Origin: Terriglobia bacterium
GTDB lineage: Bacteria; Acidobacteriota; Thermoanaerobaculia; Thermoanaerobaculales; Thermoanaerobaculaceae
DNA length: 64,000 nucleotides
Assembly: GCA_020073245.1 (NCBI GenBank)
Contig: JAIQFQ010000001.1
Coordinates: 666,001 to 730,000 of the forward strand
Direction of reading: 5' to 3'
Under the pieces are notes generated by a model. That model ran no database searches. It was not told the origin of the DNA and saw only the letters and a list, made by a program, of their open reading frames with translations. A program made the translations under genes and the position numbers. Shown here one piece after another: positions 26,380 to 34,907 of the stretch. Within the stretch, counting starts at the first letter, position 1, and each line of letters opens with the position of its first letter.

Positions 26380-27696
26380 TCACAGGACGTACCGGGCAAG
26401 ATCCTCGCGCTCGAGCAGCGGCGCCAAAGCGTCTCTCACGGCGGCGGCGTCCACCACCACGCGGGTGCGTTCGCGTTCGGGCGCGGTAAACGAGATCTCC
26501 TCAAGCACACGCTCCAACACCGTGGTGAGGCGACGCGCCCCGATGTTCTCCCCACCGCGATTCAGTTCAGCCGCCACGCGGGCCAGCTCGGCCACCCCGT
26601 CCGGCGTGACCTCCAGTTCAACCCCCTCGGTGGATAGCAGGGCCCTGTGTTGCTTCAACAGCGCGTGTTCCGGCTCGGTCAGGATCCGCGCGAGATCCCC
26701 TTCCGAGAGCGCCTCGAGCTGCACTCGAACCGGGAAACGCCCTTGCAGCTCCGGGATCAGGTCTGAAGGCTTGGCGACGTGGAAGGCACCGGCCGCGATG
26801 AACAGCACATGGTCGGTCGAGAGCTGACCGTACCGGGTGTTGACGGTCGTCCCCTCGACCAAGGGAAGCAGGTCACGTTGCACGCCCTCGCGCGATACAT
26901 CCGGTCCGGTCGTGGAGGCGCCTCTGGACGCGATCTTGTCGATCTCGTCCAGGAACACGATGCCGTTCTCCTGCGCCCGCTCGATCGCCTCGCGCTCTAC
27001 GGTCTCGCGGTCGACCAAGCGCTCGACTTCTTCCGCCTCGAGGAACTTCCGCGCCTCCCGGACGGTCACCCGGCGACGCTCACGTCGGGTGAACACCCCC
27101 CCGAGGGCGTCCCGAAGGTTCATCTCGAGGCTCTCCATTCCCTGACCACCGAAGAGGTTGAGCACCGGTGCGCGGGTCTGCGCTACCTCCAGTTCCACCT
27201 CCCGCTCCTCAAGCGAGCCGTCGCGGAGGAGGCGGCGCAGCGCGCGTCGGGACTCCTCACGACTCTCCGCCGTTGGGGTCGGCAACAGAAGATCCACCAG
27301 ACGGTCTTCGGCGGCACGCTCGGCAGCTATCTGCACCGCCGCGGCACGCTCCTCGCGGACGCTGGCCACCGCAGCTTCCACCAAGTCACGCACGATCGAG
27401 TCCACATCGCGGCCGACGTATCCGACTTCGGTGAACTTGGAGGCCTCGACTTTGATGAACGGCGCGTTCGCAAGGCGCGCGAGACGACGAGCGATCTCGG
27501 TCTTGCCCACGCCGGTGGGTCCGATCAGGATGATGTTCGCTGGTGTAACCTCGCGCTGCAGCGCCTCGGGAAGCTGGCGGCGCCGCCAGCGGTTGCGCAG
27601 GGCGATGGCCACGGCGCGCTTCGCGGCCGCCTGGCCGATGATGTAGCGGTCGAGCTCAACGACGATCTCTCGGGGAGTGTAGCTCGGGCCGGTCAT
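26380..27696 (-). CDS. hslU: ATP-dependent protease ATPase subunit HslU
   Basis: 438 residues, normal length. HslU unfolds substrates for the HslV peptidase in the cytoplasm. The N-terminus [27 protein letters not shown] is diagnostic; Walker A is GPTGVGKT (residues 59-66), Walker B is [11 protein letters not shown], and the chain ends in the family-typical hydrophobic tail ARYVL that docks into HslV. The I domain (about 110-240) is present. ATG 27696 overlaps the hslV stop in ATGA, so hslV and hslU are coupled. Confidence 0.97.
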   Translation of the reverse strand: MTGPSYTPREIVVELDRYIIGQAAAKRAVAIALRNRWRRRQLPEALQREVTPANIILIGPTGVGKTEIARRLARLANAPFIKVEASKFTEVGYVGRDVDSIVRDLVEAAVASVREERAAAVQIAAERAAEDRLVDLLLPTPTAESREESRRALRRLLRDGSLEEREVELEVAQTRAPVLNLFGGQGMESLEMNLRDALGGVFTRRERRRVTVREARKFLEAEEVERLVDRETVEREAIERAQENGIVFLDEIDKIASRGASTTGPDVSREGVQRDLLPLVEGTTVNTRYGQLSTDHVLFIAAGAFHVAKPSDLIPELQGRFPVRVQLEALSEGDLARILTEPEHALLKQHRALLSTEGVELEVTPDGVAELARVAAELNRGGENIGARRLTTVLERVLEEISFTAPERERTRVVVDAAAVRDALAPLLEREDLARYVL

Positions 27697-28232
27697 GGCA
27701 CCACCTCGACCGTGATGTGGTCGTTGGTGTAGAGATCGATCCCGGCCGCGATGCGCAGCGCCTCGCGCACGACCTCCGTAACCTCGAGGCTCGAGTGGGC
27801 GACGAGGGCGCGCGCCGCGGCGAGCGCCATGGGCCCGCCGGAGCCGATCGCCAGAACGCCGTCGTCCGGCACCACGACCTCTCCGGAGCCGGACAGAAGC
27901 AAGAGGTGCTCACGATCGGCGACGATCATCATCGCCTCAAGGTTCCGGAGGGCTCGGTCGGTACGCCAGTCGCGCGCCAGCTCGACCGCCGCCCGCTCCA
28001 GGTTCCCGGCGAACTCCTCGAACTTGGTCTCGAAGCGGGTGAACAGAGCGAGGGCGTCAGCCACGGACCCGGCGAAGCCTGCCAGCACGCGACCGTTACC
28101 CAGCCGCCGCAGCTTGCTCGCGCCGTGCTTGAGCACGGTGGCTCCCAGCGTCACCTGGCCGTCGCACGCCATGGCAGTGACCTCGCCCCGCCGTACCGCG
28201 CAGATCGTGGTGTGGTGCCAGGACTGCACCAT
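27693..28232 (-). CDS. hslV: ATP-dependent protease peptidase subunit HslV
   Basis: 179 residues, normal size for this proteasome-like N-terminal Thr peptidase. The mature protein should begin at Thr8 of [11 protein letters not shown] after removal of a seven-residue propeptide (MVQSWHH); the downstream blocks [35 protein letters not shown] and [16 protein letters not shown] are typical. The ATG at 28232 is preceded by GGAGGTG, which decides it over the long open frame that continues upstream. It lies directly before hslU, which it overlaps by four bases. Confidence 0.97.
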   Translation of the reverse strand: MVQSWHHTTICAVRRGEVTAMACDGQVTLGATVLKHGASKLRRLGNGRVLAGFAGSVADALALFTRFETKFEEFAGNLERAAVELARDWRTDRALRNLEAMMIVADREHLLLLSGSGEVVVPDDGVLAIGSGGPMALAAARALVAHSSLEVTEVVREALRIAAGIDLYTNDHITVEVVP

Positions 28233-28249
28233 GGAACACCTCCGCAGCG

Positions 28250-28255
28250 AGGGTA
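28250..28255 (-). promoter_or_regulatory. extended -10 element of hslVU
   Basis: TACCCT with TGC before it, on the minus strand 17 bases upstream of the hslV ATG. The surrounding TTTGCTACCCT is identical to the element before the lipoprotein-dapF operon. No -35 match is seen. Presence here implies hslVU now has its own promoter after separation from xerC. Confidence 0.45.
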
Positions 28256-28340
28256 GCAAAATGGGGACGCCGGGGGGTGCCGTGCGAAACCGTCCAGGCG
28301 GTACGTCGTATGCTGTCCCTGCCGGCGGACGCCGGCGGTC

Positions 28341-29222
28341 ATGCCTGCCGGAGAGCTCGCCGCGCTCGGGACCGCGACCTGCTGGTCGTTCACGGGTCTC
28401 TTCTTCGCCGAAGCCGCCCGCCGCGTCGGCTCGCTCCGGGTGAACCTGCTGCGTCTTCCTGTGGCGCTGGCCCTGCTCTCGTTCACCCTCGTGGCCACCG
28501 GAGGTTCGCTGACCGCCCTCAACGGCACGCGAGTCGCGTGGCTGGCCGCGAGTGGTATGGTCGGCCTCGTCATCGGGGACCTCGCGCTGTTCGAGGCGAT
28601 GCGCCGCATCGGGCCGCGCCTTTCGCTCCTGATCATGTCTCTCGCACCGATCTCGGCTTCCGTTGCCGGTCTGCTCATGCTGGGCGAGCGCCCCGGTCAT
28701 CTCGCACTCCTCGGGATTGCGCTCACGCTGGCAGGAGTGGCGTGGGTCGTGGGCGAGCAGCGAGACGGCAAGGGCTACGGTTCGCACGAGACGGCCGGTG
28801 TCGCACTCGCGGTCGTGGGCGCGGTATGCCAAGGGTTGGGCCTCGTCCTGGCCAAGCTCGGGATGGCCGGGCAAGTGCCTCCGCTCGCGGCCACCTGGGT
28901 GCGCATGGGCACCGCCACGGCATCGATCTGGCTCCTCACCGTGCTGGCTGGCCGGGCTCGTCACGTCGGGCCGACCGAGGCGGTCCGTACGGCCGGCCTC
29001 CCGATCCTCGGAGGCGCAATCTTCGGGCCGTTCCTGGGGGTGTGGCTCTCGCTCGTGGCGGCCAGGCTCACCGAGGTCGGAGTGGCCACCACGATCATGG
29101 CCACGACACCGGTGCTGGTGATCCCGATCCTCGCCGTCAGCGAGCGTTACCGGCCGTCTGTGCGGGCGCTCTTCGGGACTGTCATCACGGTCATCGGCGT
29201 AGCGCTCCTCTTCTCCAACTGA
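28341..29222 (+). CDS. EamA/DMT-superfamily transporter
   Basis: 293 residues with ten predicted membrane helices in two EamA repeats (about 1-140 and 150-293); typical patches are [54 protein letters not shown] and [36 protein letters not shown]. Members export amino acids, sugars or drugs; the substrate is unknown. It is the only plus-strand gene between hslV and xerC and so sits inside an otherwise conserved minus-strand gene order. No clear ribosome-binding site. Confidence 0.88.
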   Translation: MPAGELAALGTATCWSFTGLFFAEAARRVGSLRVNLLRLPVALALLSFTLVATGGSLTALNGTRVAWLAASGMVGLVIGDLALFEAMRRIGPRLSLLIMSLAPISASVAGLLMLGERPGHLALLGIALTLAGVAWVVGEQRDGKGYGSHETAGVALAVVGAVCQGLGLVLAKLGMAGQVPPLAATWVRMGTATASIWLLTVLAGRARHVGPTEAVRTAGLPILGGAIFGPFLGVWLSLVAARLTEVGVATTIMATTPVLVIPILAVSERYRPSVRALFGTVITVIGVALLFSN

Positions 29223-29299
29223 CCAACAGATGCCGAGCGCATTGCCGCTCGCTCTCCGGGCGCGGCCGGCGAGCGCGAACGGTGGGTCCCGAGTCGCAC

Positions 29300-30196
29300 T
29301 CAGGCCTTCGGATGGGCTTTGTTGTACGTCTCCATCAGGTGGGCGAGGTCGAGGTGCGTGTAGCGCTGGGTCGTGGACAGCGAGGCGTGACCGAGCAATT
29401 CCTGAATCGTCCGCAAGTCCATGCCCGCCTCCAGCAGATGGGTGGCGAACGCGTGGCGCAGCGTGTGGGGGTGGATGTGGGTTGCCATCGCCACGCGGAA
29501 CACCGCGGCGTCGAGGATCCGACGCAGCGAGCGGTCCGACAGCCTTCCCCCGCGCTGGTTGACGAAGAGCGGCTCGCCGGCCACCACGTCCCGGCCCTGT
29601 GCGCGCCATGCCGCGCGGTCGGGAAGGTAGGCACGGAGAGCGCGCTCGGCCTCCCGACCGAACGGGACGATCCGCTCCCTGCTGCCCTTGCCCCACACCC
29701 GGGCGAGCCGTCGGCTCAGGTCCACGTCGTCCAGGTCGAGCCCCACGAGCTCACTCGCGCGCAGCCCGGATCCGTAGAGCAGCTCCAGCAGGGCCCGGTC
29801 GCGTCGTCCCACCGGATCTTGCGGAAGGGCCTCCAGCAGCTCGGCGAGTTGGAGCGCGGTCACGATCTCGGGAATCTTCTTGGGGGCTCGGGGCGTCGGC
29901 ACGACCTTGGCAGGGTTGGTCTCCACCTCGCCTTCGCGGCCCAGGAACCGGAAGTACGTCCGCAGCGCGGCGAGCGCTCGCTGGGTCGAGACGCGGGCCA
30001 GCTTTCGACCGTGCAAGTGCGCAAGGTAGGCGCGGACCACGTTCGCGCTCACACCGCGCGGGCCCGTACACCCCATCTCGCTCCCCGCGAAGGCGACGAA
30101 CTGCGAGACCTCGCGCTCGTACGCCCGAAGCGTGTTGGGCGAGAGGTTGCGCTCATCGCGAACGTAGGCCGTGAACTCGTCGAGACGCCAGGACAC
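29300..30196 (-). CDS. xerC: tyrosine recombinase XerC
   Basis: 298 residues, the standard length. XerC resolves chromosome dimers at dif with XerD. The N-terminal SAM-like DNA-binding domain (about 1-90) precedes the catalytic domain with all active-site residues: Arg146 (GLRASEL), Lys170 (GKGSRER), His244 and Arg247 (HTLRHAF), His270 (LGHASLS) and nucleophile Tyr279 (TTQRYTHL). Context supports a housekeeping XerC rather than an integrase: its order with trmFO and hslVU is conserved in other bacteria. GTG start without Shine-Dalgarno; a TACAAT hexamer lies six bases before it. Confidence 0.93.
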   Translation of the reverse strand: MSWRLDEFTAYVRDERNLSPNTLRAYEREVSQFVAFAGSEMGCTGPRGVSANVVRAYLAHLHGRKLARVSTQRALAALRTYFRFLGREGEVETNPAKVVPTPRAPKKIPEIVTALQLAELLEALPQDPVGRRDRALLELLYGSGLRASELVGLDLDDVDLSRRLARVWGKGSRERIVPFGREAERALRAYLPDRAAWRAQGRDVVAGEPLFVNQRGGRLSDRSLRRILDAAVFRVAMATHIHPHTLRHAFATHLLEAGMDLRTIQELLGHASLSTTQRYTHLDLAHLMETYNKAHPKA

Positions 30197-30202
30197 GCTG
30201 GC

Positions 30203-30208
30203 ATTGTA
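30203..30208 (-). promoter_or_regulatory. -10 element of xerC
   Basis: TACAAT on the minus strand ends six bases before the xerC GTG at 30196, so the transcript would begin at or beside the start codon. No -35 match. It lies in the 96-base gap that also carries the asnB promoter in the other direction. Confidence 0.45.
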
Positions 30209-30228
30209 GTCTCCGGTTTACAACCCGC

Positions 30229-30256
30229 TTGACCGATCGCGCCGATGCCTGATAAT
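30229..30256 (+). promoter_or_regulatory. sigma-70-type promoter of the glycan island
   Basis: TTGACC (30229-30234), 16 bases, then GATAAT (30251-30256): five of six matches to each consensus hexamer. The predicted start near 30263 leaves a leader of about 30 bases to the asnB ATG at 30293. It is the best promoter in the window and the only evident one for the tightly packed plus-strand block up to 50969. Confidence 0.65.
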
Positions 30257-30292
30257 GGCTCGACGCTCGCCCCTGCGAGGTCGCCATCGGCC

Positions 30293-32122
30293 ATGTGCGG
30301 AATCGCCGCCATCTGCAGCCTCGATCCTCGCGGACCCGCAGTGGAGCGGGAGGAGCTTCTCCGCATCCGGGACTCGATGGCCTCCCGGGGGCCCGACGGG
30401 TGCGGCGAGTGGTTCTCTCCCGACGGCCGTGTGGCCCTCGGCCACCGCCGCCTCGCCATCATCGACCTCTCCGACACGGGCGCACAGCCGATGGTCAGCG
30501 TGGACGGCACGAGGGTCATCGTCTTCAACGGCGAGATCTACAACTACAGGGAGCTGCGGTCGCTGCTGCCGGGCGGCGGCGCGGGTCTTCGCAGCACATC
30601 CGACACCGAGGTGCTTCTCGAGTTGTACGCCGCCATGGGTATTCTGATGCTCCCTCGCCTGGTAGGGATGTTCGCCTTCGCGCTCTACGACATCAAGACC
30701 GGAAGAACGCTCCTCGCGCGCGATCTCTACGGCGTCAAGCCGCTGTACTACACGGTGGGATCCGGGTGCGTTCGGGTGGCATCCCAAGTGCGGGCGCTGC
30801 TCGCCGGCGGGCGGGTCTCGCGCCGCCAGGACCCGGCCGGCGTGGTCGGCTTCTTCCTACGCGGCTCCGTGCCCGAGCCGTTCACGCTCTATGAGGCGAT
30901 CCGGGCCCTCCCGGCGGGCAGCTACGCGTGGGTCGACGGGGACGGGGTGGGGAAGCCCCAGGCGTACGCCTCCATCGCGGGGATCCTCGCCGACGCCGTG
31001 CGCGATCCGGCCAGCGTCTCCGAGGAGGAGCGGATCGAACGGATGCGGCACGCGTTCCTGGATTCGGTCCGTTACCACCTCGTCGCGGACGTGCGGGTCG
31101 GTGCGTTCCTCTCGTCCGGGCGCGACTCTACCTCGATCATCGGGCTCGCCCGCGACGCGGGCGCGGTCGACCTCAAGACGGTGACGCTCGCGTTCACCGA
31201 GTACCAGGGCACGATCCGCGACGAGGCGCCTCTCGCGGAGGACGTCGCCCGCTACTACGGCACCGACCACACCACGCGTCTGATCTCGAAGGACGAGTTC
31301 CAGCGGGAGTTCCCAAAGGTCATCGAGGCGATGGACCAACCCACGGTGGACGCGATCAACTCGTATTTCGTGAGCCGCGCCGTGGCCGAGGTCGGGATCA
31401 AGGTGGCGCTTTCCGGCACAGGGGGCGACGAGCTCCTGGGTGGCTACTTCACGTACTGGAAGGTGCCGCTCGCGGTGCGGGTATGGGGCATCCCGTCTCG
31501 CGTCCCGTTCCTCGGGGACGCGGTTCTGGCTGCGTACCGGGCGCTCGCCCCCAGGCGCAGCCCGCGCGTGAGCCCGAAGAGCGGAGCCGTCATCAAGTAC
31601 AGCCGTGACTACCCGAACGCGTACTTCGTGCTGCGGGCGATGTTCATGCCGTGGGAGCTCGGCGAGATCGTGGGCGAGGAGGTCGCTCGGGAGGGGATGC
31701 GACGGCTCGATCCGGTCGGGCTCTTCGCGCAAGGCCTCGAGCCCGACCCGGGACGGGCGTTTGAGAGGGTCGTGGCGCTCGACTCGCGCTTCTACATGCG
31801 CGACCAACTCCTGCGCGACATCGACTGGGCCAGCATGGCGCACTCGCTCGAGGTGCGGGTACCGCTCGTCGAGGCACGCCTCCTGCGGGCGGTGGCGCCG
31901 CTTCTGGTCCACGCGCGCGGCGACCGCAAGCGCTACCTGCCCGCGAGTCCCTCCAAGCCGCTGCCGCGCGCCGTGTTCGCCCGCCCGAAGACGGGCTTCT
32001 CCGTCCCACTGCGGCAGTGGGTGCTCGGCAGCAAACCTGGTTCCAAGGGGAGCGATTTCGGGATGCGCGGGTGGGCTCGCCGGCTCTACGACACCGCGTT
32101 CCGGCCAGCGGGAGGGATCTGA
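30293..32122 (+). CDS. asnB: asparagine synthase-like glutamine amidotransferase
   Basis: 609 residues. N-terminal class II glutaminase domain with nucleophile Cys2 (MCGIAAI, which fixes the start at 30293), RGPDGCGEW, NGEIYNYREL and DLYGVKPLYY. C-terminal synthetase domain with the pyrophosphate loop SSGRDS (residues 274-279; canonical form SGGxDS), VALSGTGGDELLGGY and the arginine-bearing EVRVPLVEARLL. In surface-glycan clusters such proteins often amidate sugars or uronic acids rather than aspartate. Here it heads the 20.7-kb plus-strand island directly behind the best promoter seen, so a glycan-modifying role is likely. Confidence 0.88.
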   Translation: MCGIAAICSLDPRGPAVEREELLRIRDSMASRGPDGCGEWFSPDGRVALGHRRLAIIDLSDTGAQPMVSVDGTRVIVFNGEIYNYRELRSLLPGGGAGLRSTSDTEVLLELYAAMGILMLPRLVGMFAFALYDIKTGRTLLARDLYGVKPLYYTVGSGCVRVASQVRALLAGGRVSRRQDPAGVVGFFLRGSVPEPFTLYEAIRALPAGSYAWVDGDGVGKPQAYASIAGILADAVRDPASVSEEERIERMRHAFLDSVRYHLVADVRVGAFLSSGRDSTSIIGLARDAGAVDLKTVTLAFTEYQGTIRDEAPLAEDVARYYGTDHTTRLISKDEFQREFPKVIEAMDQPTVDAINSYFVSRAVAEVGIKVALSGTGGDELLGGYFTYWKVPLAVRVWGIPSRVPFLGDAVLAAYRALAPRRSPRVSPKSGAVIKYSRDYPNAYFVLRAMFMPWELGEIVGEEVAREGMRRLDPVGLFAQGLEPDPGRAFERVVALDSRFYMRDQLLRDIDWASMAHSLEVRVPLVEARLLRAVAPLLVHARGDRKRYLPASPSKPLPRAVFARPKTGFSVPLRQWVLGSKPGSKGSDFGMRGWARRLYDTAFRPAGGI

Positions 32123-32124
32123 GA

Positions 32125-32667
32125 CTGCCGAGGGTCTTCGCCTTCAACAAGCCCCGCAAGGTCGTCGTCTCCCGGGTCCGCGAGGGCGGCGCGAACACCG
32201 TCTTCGAGCTCCTGCCAGCCGACTACCGCGACTGGGTTGCGGTCGGACGCCTCGACAAGGACTCCGAAGGCCTGCTCCTGTTCTGCGACGACCCCCGCTT
32301 CGCGCAGCGCCTCATGGACCCGGGAGCCGTCGCCAAGACCTACATCGTCGCTGTCGAGGGCTTCCCCCGTGAGCACGATCTGGATGCGATGCGCCGGGGC
32401 GGACTCGTGATCGAAGGGCAGCCCGCGTTCCCGGTCGAGGTGCGCCGTCTCGGCAAGGCGCCCCGCGGCGGAACCCGGTTCGAGGTCGTGCTCCACGAAG
32501 GACGAAACCGGGAGATACGATGACTCTTCCTCACCGCAGGGTTCAAGGTCCGGCGTCTCGTCCGCACCGTGGTCGGCTCCGTCGCACTCGGCGACCTTCA
32601 CAAGGGCGAGGGCCACGAGTTGACCCCTGACGAGGTCGCGGCGTTGGCCAGACTTATGAGATCCTGA
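32125..32667 (+). pseudogene. RsuA/RluE-type pseudouridine synthase broken by an in-frame TGA
   Basis: The frame starts with LPRVFAFNKPRKVVVSR, contains the catalytic GRLDKDSEGLLLF (Asp at about residue 44) and continues to LHEGRNREIR at 32520. There a TGA (32521-32523) replaces the Arg codon expected in the conserved NREIRRxF motif; translation then resumes in the same frame with LFLTAGFKVRRLVRTVVGS and ends at 32667 after 47 more codons. A single CGA-to-TGA change explains it. There is also no ATG, GTG or TTG near the expected start, only CTG at 32125 behind GGGAGGG. RNA-modifying enzyme by family, probably inactive; sequencing error is the alternative. Confidence 0.75.
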
Positions 32668-32808
32668 TCACACCCCGACACGCGGCTGGTGCCGGGTCGG
32701 GAATCCCCCATTCCTCGACCAGGTTGGCACTTACATGCACCCCAGGGACGGGCACGACCCTGTTGCGATCGAGCCGGTTTCGTCACGCTCCAGTCTGCGA
32801 GGCGGACG

Positions 32809-33981
32809 GTGAGGGTCGCGATCGCCCACGATTTCCTCGTGCAGTACGGCGGCGCGGAGCGCGTCCTCGAGGTGCTCTGCGAGATGTTCCCGCGCTCTCC
32901 GGTCTTCTCCTTGTTCTACGACGAGCAGCGGACCCGTGGCCGCTTTCGGGACCAGGAAGTGCACACTTCGTTCCTGAGCCGGCTCCCGTTCGCCGGCCGA
33001 CGCATCGGCCACCACCATCACCTCTTCTTCTGGAGCTTTCCCACGGCGATCGAGCGCTTCGACCTGTCGGGGTTCGACCTCGTGCTCTCTTCCAGCGCGT
33101 CGTATTCGAAAGGAGTCAGGCCGCCGCCGCACGTGCCGCACGTGTGCTACTGCTACACGCCGACCCGATACCTGTGGGAGGACGTCAGGAAATACGTCAA
33201 CGGAGCCTTAGCCAGCGGTCCCGCGACGACGGTCGGGGAGGCGCTCTTCCGTCTCATGCGCCGGTGGGACCGCAAGGCGGCGCTTCGGCCAACGACACTC
33301 ATAGCCGTGTCGACCTCGATCGCCGGGCGGATCCGGCAGGTGTACGGGCGGACGCCCGACGCCGTGATCTTTCCCCCCGTCGATACCGTCGCATACTCGC
33401 CTGACGGCGCGTCGCCCAAGAAGCCGGGCGAGGGGTACCTCCTGATGGTTGGGAGACTCCTTCCTTACAAGAGGTTCGACCTCGGCATCGAGGCGTGCGG
33501 CCGTCTCGGAGTTCCACTCAAGATCGCTGGGGTCGGTCGTGAGCGGGCGCGGCTGCAACGCCTGGCAGGCCCAACCGTCGAGTTCCTCGACTGGGTGAAC
33601 GAGACCAAGCTCCCGCAGCTGTACCGGGGTGCCCGCGCATTCATCTTCCCGCAGGTCGAGGACTTCGGGCTTGTGGCCGCGGAGGCGGTCGCGTGCGGGA
33701 CCCCGGTCATCGCGTACCGCGGTGGTGGAGCGCTCGACATCGTGCAGGAGGGCCGCAACGGGTTCTTCTTCGACCGCCAGGACCCCGACTCGCTAGCTGC
33801 GGCGATCCGGCAGCTCGACGCGAGGCGCTTCCAACCCCGGGCAGTAAGCGAGACGGCGCAACGCTTCTCCAGGTCCCGCTTCGAAACCGAGATGCTCGCG
33901 ATGGTCCGTGCCGTGCGGCCCCCAGCGCGGGCCCAGGCGCCGCAGCGGCGCCCACGATCATGGCAGCGAGCAGCTCTCTGA
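32809..33981 (+). CDS. GT4-family glycosyltransferase
   Basis: 390 residues, GT-B fold, GT4 group. N-terminus MRVAIAHDFLVQYGGAERVLEVLCEMFP is typical of WbaZ-like mannosyl- or rhamnosyltransferases; the donor-binding half has LMVGRLLPYKRFDLGIEACGRLGVPLKIAG and the ExxxxxE motif region EDFGLVAAEAVACGTPVIAYRGGGALD. It would add a sugar from a nucleotide donor to a lipid-linked acceptor at the cytoplasmic face. GTG 32809 is chosen because the fold starts there; 141 bases separate it from the broken pseudouridine synthase. Its 3' end overlaps the next gene by 22 bases. Confidence 0.9.
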   Translation: MRVAIAHDFLVQYGGAERVLEVLCEMFPRSPVFSLFYDEQRTRGRFRDQEVHTSFLSRLPFAGRRIGHHHHLFFWSFPTAIERFDLSGFDLVLSSSASYSKGVRPPPHVPHVCYCYTPTRYLWEDVRKYVNGALASGPATTVGEALFRLMRRWDRKAALRPTTLIAVSTSIAGRIRQVYGRTPDAVIFPPVDTVAYSPDGASPKKPGEGYLLMVGRLLPYKRFDLGIEACGRLGVPLKIAGVGRERARLQRLAGPTVEFLDWVNETKLPQLYRGARAFIFPQVEDFGLVAAEAVACGTPVIAYRGGGALDIVQEGRNGFFFDRQDPDSLAAAIRQLDARRFQPRAVSETAQRFSRSRFETEMLAMVRAVRPPARAQAPQRRPRSWQRAAL

Positions 33982-34907
33982 CTGCCACGAGCCCTAGCGC
34001 TCGGGTCCGGGACGCCCCGATCGGCGACGCGGTGGTGCGAACCCTGGCGTACGCGGATGTCTTCGACTACCCCTTGACCGCGGCCGAGACACACCGCGAC
34101 CTCGTGGGGTTGCGCGCCAGCTTCGAGGAGGTCGTCGCCGCCCTCGGCGATGAGGCGGCCCCAGGCGGACCGGTGGTGCGCATCGGCTTGCACTACGCCC
34201 TGGCGGGACGGGAAGCCACCGTGGCAACCCGCATGCGCCGCGAGGCTGTGGCCACGAGGATGTGGCCGCGGGCGCGCCGGTCGGCGCGGGCGCTCGCCGC
34301 CCTCCCGTGGGTCCGCATGGTCGCCGTGACCGGGTCGCTCGCGGTGAACAGCGTCGAGGACGACGCGGACATCGACCTCATGGTCGTGGCGGCGCCGGGT
34401 CGCGTGTGGATGTGTCGGGCGATGGTAATTGCCTTCGCCCGGGCGGCGAGCCGCAACGGACTCGCCCTCTGCCCCAACTACGTGCTCTCGGGGTCTGCGC
34501 TGAGCCTCGACGACCGCTCGCTGTACACAGCGCACGAGCTGCTCCAGATGGTGCCGCTGGCCGGTCGCGAGACGTACCTGCGCCTGCTGGACGCAAACCG
34601 GTGGGCGACCGAGTTCCTGCCGAACCGAGCAGCAGGCGTGGCGGCGGACACCGCGTCACCACGGGCCGGCAGCGTAGCGTCGCACCTCGTCGAACGGCTG
34701 CTCCGGGGACGGGCCGGAAACGCTCTCGAGAAGCGCGTGGCTCGTCTCCAAGCCTCGCGGCTGCGCCGGAAGATCCGACGCAGGCAGCTTGGGGCCACCG
34801 AGGCCGCGTTCGAGGACGACGCGTTCAAGGGTCACTTCGACGCGCACGGCGCGCGAATCCTGAACGCCTGGGAGAGTCGGGTCCGGGCGGCGATCAGAGA
34901 CCGGTGA
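33960..34907 (+). CDS. nucleotidyltransferase-fold protein of unknown function
   Basis: 315 residues. A central nucleotidyltransferase-like motif is clear: VTGSLAVNSVEDDADIDLMVVAAPG (about residues 121-145), the GS followed by DxD pattern of the polymerase-beta superfamily. The N-terminal part (LAYADVFDYPLTAAETHRDLVGL) looks like a winged-helix-type segment and the C-terminus is a basic helical tail. Such proteins occur in exopolysaccharide and radical-SAM clusters without assigned function. The start overlaps the GT4 gene; the stop overlaps the next start (TGATG). It could transfer a nucleotide to a glycan, lipid or protein; the target is unknown. Confidence 0.65.
   Translation: MAASSSLTATSPSARVRDAPIGDAVVRTLAYADVFDYPLTAAETHRDLVGLRASFEEVVAALGDEAAPGGPVVRIGLHYALAGREATVATRMRREAVATRMWPRARRSARALAALPWVRMVAVTGSLAVNSVEDDADIDLMVVAAPGRVWMCRAMVIAFARAASRNGLALCPNYVLSGSALSLDDRSLYTAHELLQMVPLAGRETYLRLLDANRWATEFLPNRAAGVAADTASPRAGSVASHLVERLLRGRAGNALEKRVARLQASRLRRKIRRRQLGATEAAFEDDAFKGHFDAHGARILNAWESRVRAAIRDR

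Noticed and set aside
29247-29274. Hairpin between the DMT gene and xerC as a bidirectional terminator
   Set aside because: The stem GCTCGC/GCGAGC is only six pairs with a large GC-rich loop and no T tract on either strand.
28233-29696. An N-terminal extension of hslV of several hundred codons
   Set aside because: The mature HslV begins at Thr8 after ATG 28232, which has GGAGGTG before it. The extension is antisense to the DMT transporter and xerC and is low-complexity.
29300-30196. xerC as the integrase of the adjacent island
   Set aside because: The protein is a full housekeeping-type XerC and its order with trmFO and hslVU is conserved in genomes without such an island. Its neighbourhood is better explained by ancestral gene order; no att-like repeats were seen at the island ends.
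32521-32523. TGA recoding (Sec or Trp) in the pseudouridine synthase
   Set aside because: The position is Arg in the family, no SECIS-like stem was evident, and TGA ends many other genes in the window.
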